A DNA stretch of 6,130 nt from Clostridiales bacterium (GTDB lineage Bacteria > Bacillota > Clostridia > Peptostreptococcales > T1SED10-28): NCBI GenBank assembly GCA_007134725.1, contig SLKF01000026.1, positions 1-6,130 of the forward strand, written 5' to 3'. The position numbers and the translations under genes were made by a program. Positions 1 through 4,216 of the stretch are shown in pieces; positions within the stretch are counted from its first letter, which is position 1, and every line of letters starts with the position of its first letter. Below the pieces are notes generated by a model. That model did not search any database. It was not told the DNA's origin and saw only the letters and a program-made list of their open reading frames with translations.

Positions 1-553
1 AATGAAGGACCTTTTCTATGGGGTGACGCTCGGTTCTGTTTCCATCAAACTTCACTTCATCGGCTTCCCGGTGCTTATCCGATAATTCATCAGGAATTTC
101 ATCCGCCAAATAGCCCATAGCCATCAGGGAAATGACTTCCATATCTTCGGGAATCCCTAAAATTTTTCTCGTCTTGCTTGGACTGTACCCCGCTACTAAG
201 TGGGCGTGTATTCCCATTTCCATAGCTTTTAACAGCATAAATCCCGTAGCCATTCCCGTATCAAATTGATGGTAGACCCGACCTTTGATTACACAGTCAA
301 AATCTTTATGGGAAACGATGGCAATAATTACCGGGGCCAGCTTCATCCAGTAGTTTCCATCTGCAATGGCAGGATACAGCTTTTCAAGGTCCTCCCTGGT
401 ATCCACCACAACAAATCTCCAGGGTTGATTATTAAAGCAGGAAGGTGCCAGGGTTCCCGCCCCCACTATTTCTTCAATTTTTTCCCGTTCAATGGGATCC
501 TTTTTAAAACTTCGATAGGACATACGGTTTTCAATTGCTTTTGTTGTTTTCAT
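1..553 (-). CDS. Nitroreductase-family FMN-dependent oxidoreductase (3' end off window)
   Basis: Reading leftward from ATG at 551-553 there are 184 codons without a stop, and the frame runs off the left edge. The N-terminal motif RMSYRSF (residues 10-16, with R10, S12 and R14) and APSCFNNQPWRF (36-47) are the FMN-phosphate and flavin-binding signatures of the nitroreductase superfamily. AGYSP (121-125) and MGYLAD (146-151) match the conserved C-terminal half. Family members are usually about 170-200 residues, so only a few residues should be missing. These enzymes are cytoplasmic flavoproteins that use NAD(P)H to reduce nitro compounds, quinones or other acceptors; the substrate cannot be told from sequence. 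The start is supported by AAGGGAG at 563-569, nine bases upstream. The gene is transcribed away from the neighbouring methionine gamma-lyase gene, probably from its own promoter at 623-651. There is no signal peptide or membrane segment. Confidence 0.9.
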   Translation of the reverse strand, partial: MKTTKAIENRMSYRSFKKDPIEREKIEEIVGAGTLAPSCFNNQPWRFVVVDTREDLEKLYPAIADGNYWMKLAPVIIAIVSHKDFDCVIKGRVYHQFDTGMATGFMLLKAMEMGIHAHLVAGYSPSKTRKILGIPEDMEVISLMAMGYLADEIPDELSDKHREADEVKFDGNRTERHPIEKVLH

Positions 554-574
554 TATTTATTACTCCCTTCTGTG

Positions 575-608
575 GAATCGGCTTCTATTTTTTAAAACCA
601 ACCGATTC
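575..608. repeat. 7-bp inverted repeat in the nitroreductase leader
   Basis: GAATCGG (575-581) and CCGATTC (602-608) are perfect inverted copies separated by 20 bases. They lie between the predicted promoter (623-651) and the ribosome binding site (563-569) of the nitroreductase gene. They could be operator half-sites or a weak mRNA hairpin. The symmetry is directly visible; any function is inference. Confidence 0.4.
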
Positions 609-622
609 TTGATCTAATCCTA

Positions 623-651
623 ATTATACCCAGTCCATTCTTTATTAACCA
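623..651 (-). promoter_or_regulatory. Candidate sigma-A promoter for the nitroreductase gene
   Basis: On the minus strand a perfect -10 box TATAAT (623-628) is preceded, after a 17-base spacer, by TGGTTA (646-651), which matches three of six positions of the TTGACA -35 consensus. The predicted start near 616 would give a leader of about 60 bases before the ATG at 553. The perfect -10 box and correct spacing support it; the weak -35 lowers confidence. Confidence 0.5.
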
Positions 652-809
652 GTCTTCCCCGGTCTTTGCATTTTTGCAGTTTTTTCCTCTTTGTGTAGGT
701 TTTTATTCCGTTTTTTGAAATCCTTATCCCCCATTTATCGATATACTTTGAATTTTTTAAGTTAATATAAAATTTTTTAGAAAAAATGCAGATTTTCTTA
801 GTCATCTAG

Positions 810-822
810 CTTATACTATAAG
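810..822 (+). promoter_or_regulatory. Candidate -10 region of the methionine gamma-lyase promoter, inside a palindrome
   Basis: TATACT (812-817) matches five of six -10 positions, and the overlapping TATAAG (817-822) also resembles a -10 box. No good -35 box lies at proper distance: CAGATT at 789-794 or TTTCTT at 794-799 are the options. The site sits within the perfect inverted repeat CTTATA (810-815), C, TATAAG (817-822). A start near 825 would give a leader of about 60 bases before the ATG at 884. Confidence 0.3.
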
Positions 823-866
823 GGAAGAATATTTTTTTAACACAGTAACTTGTCTAGGCTAATTTC

Positions 867-874
867 AAAGGAGG
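867..874 (+). promoter_or_regulatory. Ribosome binding site fixing the methionine gamma-lyase start
   Basis: AAAGGAGG, an essentially full-strength Shine-Dalgarno sequence, ends nine bases before the ATG at 884-886. It supports this start over the later in-frame ATG at codon 6. Confidence 0.85.
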
Positions 875-883
875 AATAGAACA

Positions 884-2065
884 ATGGATTTAAAGAAAAT
901 GAAACGGGAAACACAAATCACCTATGCAGCACCTTGCAAAACTACGGGGTCTCATATTCAGCCTCTTTACCAGACTTCAACCTTTGTATTTGATAGCGCG
1001 GAGCAAGGGGCCGCCCGATTCGCCGGGGAAGAGTCCGGCTATATTTATTCCCGTCTGGGAAACCCTACCGTACGGTGTTTAGAAGAAAAAATGGCTTTAC
1101 TGGAGGAAGGGGAAGACGCCACGATTTACGGTTCCGGTATGGCCGCAGTAAGCGCTTCGATTTTAGCCTTTGTAGAACAGGGTGACCATATTGTAGCCCA
1201 GCAGTGTCTGTATGGATGTACTCACAGTTTTCTCAGTGAAATCGTAAAAAAATGGGGAATTGAAGTAACCTTTGTAAACGATGCTTCTGATCCGGAAAAC
1301 TTCAAAAAAGCTATGCGACCCAATACAAAAATTATTTATATCGAGTCTCCGGCTAATCCCGTGATGCAACTGACGGACATTAAGGCCTGTGCGAAAATTG
1401 CCCATGACAATGATGCAAGACTGATTATTGACAATACCTACATGACTCCCTATTTGCAAAGACCCCTGAATCTGGGTGCGGATATTGTTCTGCACAGTGC
1501 CACAAAGTATATCAATGGCCATGGAGATGTGGTTGCGGGAATCCTTGTTGGAAGCAAAGAAGATATGGATACCATCCGTATGACCACGCAAAAGGACCTT
1601 GGGGGAATCACCAGTCCCTTTGATGCCTGGTTGATGCAACGGGGTATTAAAACCTTGGCCCTTCGAATGAGAGAACATGAAAAGAATGCCATGGAAGTGG
1701 CAAAGTTCTTGGAAGTCCACCCAAAGGTGAAAAACATTTTTTATCCCGGACTGCCTTCTCACCCACAACACGAACTGGCGAAACAACAGGCCGACGGTTT
1801 TGGGGGCATGATCGCCTTTGAATTACATGGCGGCTTGGAAGCCGGGAAAGTCCTGATGAACAATATTGAGATTTTCCATTTAGCCGTAAGTTTAGGTACC
1901 GTGGATTCCCTGATTCAGCACCCCGCATCCATGACCCACTCTCCCATATCCGAAGAAGATCGCCTAGCCGCAGGGATCACCAACGGCTTGGTCCGGGTTT
2001 CTGTAGGCATTGAAAATGTCGAGGACTTAATTGGCGCATTGGACCGGGCATTAGCTTTGGTGTAA
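884..2065 (+). CDS. megL: Methionine gamma-lyase (PLP-dependent Cys/Met metabolism family)
   Basis: The 393-residue product is full length for the Cys/Met-metabolism PLP family. The Schiff-base lysine is K208 in HSATKYINGHGD; YSR (Y55, R57) would bind phosphate from the partner subunit, SGM (84-86) and D183 hold the cofactor, and R371 would bind the substrate carboxylate. Two traits separate methionine gamma-lyase from cystathionine lyases and synthases: cysteine in the YGCT motif (Y110, C112, equivalent to Cys116 of the Pseudomonas enzyme) and K237-D238, equivalent to its Lys240-Asp241. The expected reaction is L-methionine to methanethiol, 2-oxobutanoate and ammonia, with likely side activity on homocysteine or cysteine. 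Such enzymes are cytoplasmic tetramers. The gene stands alone, with its own ribosome binding site and a terminator about 50 bases after the stop. The alternative is a broader cystathionine or homocysteine gamma-lyase, which the cysteine makes less likely. Confidence 0.9.
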   Translation: MDLKKMKRETQITYAAPCKTTGSHIQPLYQTSTFVFDSAEQGAARFAGEESGYIYSRLGNPTVRCLEEKMALLEEGEDATIYGSGMAAVSASILAFVEQGDHIVAQQCLYGCTHSFLSEIVKKWGIEVTFVNDASDPENFKKAMRPNTKIIYIESPANPVMQLTDIKACAKIAHDNDARLIIDNTYMTPYLQRPLNLGADIVLHSATKYINGHGDVVAGILVGSKEDMDTIRMTTQKDLGGITSPFDAWLMQRGIKTLALRMREHEKNAMEVAKFLEVHPKVKNIFYPGLPSHPQHELAKQQADGFGGMIAFELHGGLEAGKVLMNNIEIFHLAVSLGTVDSLIQHPASMTHSPISEEDRLAAGITNGLVRVSVGIENVEDLIGALDRALALV

Positions 2066-2080
2066 GCTTTTGATTATTAT

Positions 2081-2105
2081 AACTTGAATGAACTTGAATG
2101 AACTT
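2081..2105. repeat. 10-bp tandem repeat after the lyase gene
   Basis: AACTTGAATG occurs twice head to tail (2081-2090 and 2091-2100), followed by a partial third copy AACTT (2101-2105). It lies in the lyase 3' untranslated region just before the terminator. It is a microsatellite-like duplication; no function is apparent. Confidence 0.8.
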
Positions 2106-2113
2106 AAAGAATA

Positions 2114-2147
2114 AAAAAACTAGACATCCCTGGATGTCTAGTTTTTT
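2114..2147. terminator. Bidirectional intrinsic terminator between convergent genes
   Basis: A perfect 15-bp inverted repeat pairs 2114-2128 with 2133-2147 around a CCTG loop. The core arm is CTAGACATC, with an A tract on the left and a T tract on the right, so either transcript would end in a hairpin followed by U residues. It serves the lyase (plus) and the DAHP synthase (minus). The DAHP synthase stop codon (2138-2140) is inside the stem, so the end of its reading frame forms half of the terminator. Confidence 0.93.
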
Positions 2148-2866
2148 ATTTCCTGATATATTGCATTAAATTCTTCAAAAGTCAGGGACTGTTCCCCGTC
2201 GGATAAAGCTTTCTCCGGATTCGGGTGGACCTCTACCATAATCCCATCGGCTCCCGCGGCGAGGGCCGCTTTGCACATGGGAAGAATCAATTCTTTTATT
2301 CCGGTACCGTGACTGGGGTCTGCAATAACCGGAAGTCCCGTTTCTTTTTTTATGATCGGTATGGCGGCGATATCCATGGTGTTACGGGTGTAGGTATCAA
2401 AGGTTCGAATTCCCCGCTCACACATGATAATATTATCGTTCCCAGCTCTTCTAATATATTCACTGGCCTTAATCCACTCTTCTATGGTAGCGGACATTCC
2501 CCGTTTTAAAATGATGGGTTTATCCTGAGCTCCCACGGTTTGAAGCAGCGTGTAATTATGCATATTTCGGGATCCTATTTGAAGAATATCCACCGCATCA
2601 TAGACCGCTCTCAGGTCCTTTCCGTCCATCACCTCCGTGGAGGTAATAAGGCCCGTCTCTTTTTTCACCGCTTTCATGATCTCTAAAGCTTCATGGCCTA
2701 AACCCTGAAAACTGTCCGGGGAAGTTCTCGGCTTAAAAGCTCCGCCTCGAAAGTTTTTCACCCCTACACGCTTTAAAAATTTTGCGGTAGCCATGGCCTG
2801 TTCTAAACTCTCAATGGAACAAGGCCCTGCAATCACCAATTTTTCAATCCTGTTTTTTTCTTCCAT
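2138..2866 (-). CDS. aroF: 3-deoxy-7-phosphoheptulonate (DAHP) synthase, type I-beta, catalytic domain only
   Basis: The 242-residue product should condense phosphoenolpyruvate with erythrose 4-phosphate, the first step of the shikimate pathway. Visible motifs are AGPCSIES (13-20), GGAFKPRTSP (41-50), KRG (121-123), CERGIRTFD (149-157), DPSHGTG (183-189) and VEVHPNPEKALSDGEQS (211-227). KPRTSP distinguishes DAHP synthase from the related KDO8P synthase. C16, H186, E212 and D223 are the expected metal ligands; from memory the Thermotoga maritima residues are 102, 272, 298 and 309, a constant offset of 86. That offset equals the N-terminal ferredoxin-like regulatory domain, which is absent here, and no chorismate mutase domain is fused. 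The enzyme may therefore lack direct Tyr/Phe feedback inhibition. The ATG at 2864-2866 is set by AGAGGTG at 2872-2878. It has its own promoter (3001-3029) and a leader of about 130 bases holding a palindromic repeat. Confidence 0.93.
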   Translation of the reverse strand: MEEKNRIEKLVIAGPCSIESLEQAMATAKFLKRVGVKNFRGGAFKPRTSPDSFQGLGHEALEIMKAVKKETGLITSTEVMDGKDLRAVYDAVDILQIGSRNMHNYTLLQTVGAQDKPIILKRGMSATIEEWIKASEYIRRAGNDNIIMCERGIRTFDTYTRNTMDIAAIPIIKKETGLPVIADPSHGTGIKELILPMCKAALAAGADGIMVEVHPNPEKALSDGEQSLTFEEFNAIYQEIKN

Positions 2867-2884
2867 ACTTTCACCTCTACAAAA

Positions 2885-2921
2885 GGGGACAGAGGGACGG
2901 AGTAATTGTCTCCTCTGTTCC
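2885..2921 (-). repeat. Palindromic GGACAGAGGGAC-type repeat, copy A
   Basis: On the minus strand this forms a hairpin: arm 2908-2921 pairs with 2886-2898 in 12 base pairs, with one bulged A (2911) and one mismatch (2919 against 2888), closing a nine-base loop AATTACTCC. The 24 bases 2887-2910 are the exact reverse complement of 4177-4200 in copy C. The hairpin lies in the DAHP synthase leader, ending six bases before its ribosome binding site. It is followed by only four U residues, so it would be a weak terminator at most. Confidence 0.85.
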
Positions 2922-2977
2922 TATTACTTTTTCATATTTTTCGCTTCTTCTTTCCTAATCCTATGGTTTCATCATCA

Positions 2978-3017
2978 CCGAATCAATTCCTGTCTAAGAT
3001 AATATACTATGATTCGG
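2978..3017. repeat. 8-bp inverted repeat flanking the DAHP synthase -10 box
   Basis: CCGAATCA (2978-2985) and TGATTCGG (3010-3017) are perfect inverted copies 24 bases apart. One arm falls in the spacer between -35 and -10 and the other just downstream of the predicted start. The placement suits an operator or a leader structure; function is inference. Confidence 0.4.
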
Positions 3018-3029
3018 AAAAATTATCAA
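3001..3029 (-). promoter_or_regulatory. Sigma-A promoter for DAHP synthase
   Basis: On the minus strand TTGATA (3024-3029, five of six to the -35 consensus), a 17-base spacer and TATATT (3001-3006, five of six to the -10 consensus) form a good promoter. It begins eight bases after the stop codon of the upstream propeller gene. Transcription would start near 2994, giving a leader of about 130 bases. Confidence 0.7.
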
Positions 3030-3036
3030 GTTTTCC
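3016..3036. repeat. 6-bp inverted repeat around the DAHP synthase -35 box
   Basis: GGAAAA (3016-3021) and TTTTCC (3031-3036) surround the -35 hexamer at 3024-3029, and the repeat abuts the propeller stop codon. It is AT-rich and has no following U tract, so it is a poor terminator candidate for the propeller gene. It may be an operator or chance. Confidence 0.3.
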
Positions 3037-3957
3037 CTAACCCTTTTTCAAGTAGGCCATTCCGTCAGGGTGAATACCGACTTTTACCCGCTTAATCTCC
3101 TCTAAGGTATCTACATCTATAAAAGAAATATCGTTGGTTTTATTATTGGCTACAAAGGCCATGGACCCGGACTCGTTAAAGCAAACCCCACCGGGCCAGA
3201 TACCGATGGGAATCCGTTTGATTTCCCAAGGCACTTCCTCACCTTTCATATTATGCTTTGTATCAATCACCGATACATCTCCGGAAAAACGATTGGGAAT
3301 CAGGGCATAGCGCCCATCGGGAGAAAATACGATTCGTATCGGACAGTCCCCAATTCGTCTTTTAAAGTCGGGTTTCAGAGTTTTTCGATTCACTACATAT
3401 AAGGTATTATCCTCTTGATTTGCCACATAAACGTATTTTCCCTCTCTGGAGCAGGCCACCCCTTCCGGTCCCTTACCTACGGGAAAATGCCCGGTGATTT
3501 CTTCCTTCTCCACATCGATGATCGTTACATTATCAGAACCGATGTTGGGAACATACAAGGTTTTTCCGTCGGGAGAAGGCTCCACCATATGGGAGAGTCC
3601 CTGGAATGTGGGAAAGACTTTCTCTATTTCATCGGTTTTGGTATCAATGATAAAGATTTTTTCACTATAGGTGGAAGCCACATATAATTTACTGTCCTCT
3701 TGAACCAAGTCCAAGCCGTGGGGAAAGTTAAAATCTTCATGGGTAATTCTTTTTATAATTTCCAAACGTTCATTATCAATAACGTCAATGGTGTTACCCA
3801 AGGAGCAGGTCACATAGGTTTTCTTTTTGTCCTTCGTTACCACCACTTCATGGGGATTGTGATCGGTTACAATCTTTTTTACCTCTTCGCCCTTTTCAAT
3901 ATCCACAAAGGAAATGCTGTCTTCGTCTTTGTTCAATACGATTAAGTACTCAATCAT
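3037..3957 (-). CDS. Cytoplasmic seven-bladed YVTN-type beta-propeller protein
   Basis: The 306-residue product is built almost wholly of repeats of the form P-x-G-(hydrophobic)-(S)PDG-(K/R)-x-hydrophobic-V-(A/P)N-x(4-6)-(I/V)-x-(V/I)ID, typical of the YVTN/lactonase-like propeller family. Approximate blades are 4-30, 35-71, 80-113, 121-160, 164-203, 205-252 and 254-295. The C-terminal HPDGMAY (296-302) starts an eighth repeat that would close blade 1, the usual velcro arrangement, so the fold looks complete. There is no signal peptide, transmembrane segment, lipobox or extra catalytic domain, so it should be cytoplasmic, although many relatives are exported. The molecular function is unknown; protein interaction, ligand binding or lactonase activity are possible and none can be chosen from sequence. 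An in-frame TTG at 3958-3960 precedes the ATG, but ribosome binding site spacing favours the ATG. It is co-directional with DAHP synthase and ileS but has its own promoter. Confidence 0.88.
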   Translation of the reverse strand: MIEYLIVLNKDEDSISFVDIEKGEEVKKIVTDHNPHEVVVTKDKKKTYVTCSLGNTIDVIDNERLEIIKRITHEDFNFPHGLDLVQEDSKLYVASTYSEKIFIIDTKTDEIEKVFPTFQGLSHMVEPSPDGKTLYVPNIGSDNVTIIDVEKEEITGHFPVGKGPEGVACSREGKYVYVANQEDNTLYVVNRKTLKPDFKRRIGDCPIRIVFSPDGRYALIPNRFSGDVSVIDTKHNMKGEEVPWEIKRIPIGIWPGGVCFNESGSMAFVANNKTNDISFIDVDTLEEIKRVKVGIHPDGMAYLKKG

Positions 3958-3964
3958 CAAAAAA

Positions 3965-3972
3965 CCTCCTTT
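3965..3972 (-). promoter_or_regulatory. Ribosome binding site deciding the propeller start
   Basis: AAAGGAGG on the minus strand is seven bases from the ATG at 3955-3957 but only four from the TTG at 3958-3960. The ATG is therefore the better start, giving 306 residues beginning MIEYLIV. Confidence 0.8.
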
Positions 3973-3988
3973 AGTATTATAAATCCGA

Positions 3989-4010
3989 TTCGTAAAAAGT
4001 ATTTCGTAAA
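3989..4010. repeat. 8-bp direct repeat just downstream of the propeller promoter
   Basis: TTCGTAAA occurs at 3989-3996 and again at 4003-4010, 14 bases apart, in the propeller leader immediately downstream of the -10 box. It could be tandem regulator sites or an AT-rich coincidence. Confidence 0.35.
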
Positions 4011-4014
4011 TCTA

Positions 4015-4043
4015 ATTATATCATTTCTTTCATTTTCCGTCAG
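4015..4043 (-). promoter_or_regulatory. Extended -10 sigma-A promoter for the propeller gene
   Basis: On the minus strand CTGACG (4038-4043, four of six to TTGACA) is followed after 17 bases by a perfect TATAAT (4015-4020). The spacer ends in TGA, giving a TGnTATAAT extended -10. The predicted start near 4008 gives a leader of about 50 bases. This is the strongest promoter match in the window. Confidence 0.78.
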
Positions 4044-4116
4044 TAGCGATGGGGAAATTCCCTTGATAAACCTTAGCACGTCCAATAGTCATCCTATTTG
4101 TTGCAAAATGCTTAAG

Positions 4117-4145
4117 AGGACAATTACTCCGTCCCCCTGTCCTTC
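4117..4145 (+). repeat. Palindromic repeat, copy B (partial)
   Basis: Bases 4118-4145 match 4176-4203 of copy C at 27 of 28 positions; the one difference is C at 4136 against T at 4194. The outer left arm GGACAGAG seen in copy C is missing, leaving a reduced AGGACA (4117-4122) and TGTCCT (4138-4143) pairing. It lies upstream of the propeller promoter and downstream of ileS, in the same orientation as copy C. Confidence 0.85.
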
Positions 4146-4159
4146 GGTTGTTTTTATAC

Positions 4160-4216
4160 AAAAAAAGGACAGAGCGGACAATTACTCCGTCCCTCTGTCC
4201 TTCCTCTGTCCTTTTT
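4160..4216 (-). terminator. Intrinsic terminator of ileS built from repeat copy C
   Basis: Directly after the ileS stop codon the minus strand reads AAAAAGGACAGAG (4216 to 4204), which pairs perfectly over 13 bases with CTCTGTCCTTTTT (4174 to 4162). The transcript then ends in a run of seven U residues (4166-4160). A second copy of the left arm (within 4189-4200) can pair with the same right arm, so two stems are mutually exclusive. Either gives a GC-rich hairpin followed by U residues. Confidence 0.8.
4167..4203 (+). repeat. Palindromic repeat, copy C (most complete)
   Basis: Arm 4167-4179 pairs with 4189-4200 in 12 base pairs with a single bulged C (4175) and a nine-base loop AATTACTCC (4180-4188). 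An 11-base tandem duplication of CCTCTGTCCTT (4192-4202 and 4203-4213) adds a second right-hand arm. Copies A and B share its core, so this defines the family here. No transposase gene is present in the window. Confidence 0.88.

Larger units (their letters stand above)
554..883. other. AT-rich intergenic region between divergent genes
   Basis: This 330-base stretch separates the start codons of the nitroreductase (minus) and methionine gamma-lyase (plus) genes. It contains the nitroreductase ribosome binding site, inverted repeat and promoter at its left side, and the lyase promoter candidate and ribosome binding site at its right side. The middle, about 655-790, is T-rich on the plus strand; I see nothing recognisable there beyond a short TGCA, TTTT, TGCA palindrome near 668-679. 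No credible gene, RNA gene or riboswitch core is visible. Confidence 0.7.

Noticed and set aside
620..805. A 61-codon lysine-rich open frame on the minus strand
   Set aside because: It has no Shine-Dalgarno sequence, has composition expected of AT-rich noise, and runs through the nitroreductase promoter.
820..883. SAM riboswitch (S-box) or T-box upstream of the methionine gamma-lyase gene
   Set aside because: No terminator hairpin, GGAUC-type core or T-box sequence is visible, and the likely leader is only about 60 bases.
1163..1786. A 207-codon open frame on the minus strand inside the methionine gamma-lyase gene
   Set aside because: It is antisense to a clearly conserved enzyme, lacks a plausible ribosome binding site and resembles no protein I know; it is a by-product of the sense-strand codon pattern.
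2867..2994. T-box or leader-peptide attenuator upstream of DAHP synthase
   Set aside because: There is no T-box consensus and no run of aromatic codons; the longest starting frame seen is only a few codons. The only hairpin is the dispersed repeat.
3958..3960. TTG as the start of the propeller gene
   Set aside because: It is only four bases from the Shine-Dalgarno sequence, whereas the next codon is ATG at a favourable seven bases.
4052..4062. Short inverted repeat GGGAA, A, TTCCC upstream of the propeller promoter
   Set aside because: Five-bp arms with no U tract; too short to call an operator or terminator on its own.
2885..4203. CRISPR array, because of repeated near-identical sequence
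   Set aside because: There are only three copies, in mixed orientation, with one more than 1.2 kb away and no regular spacers or cas genes.
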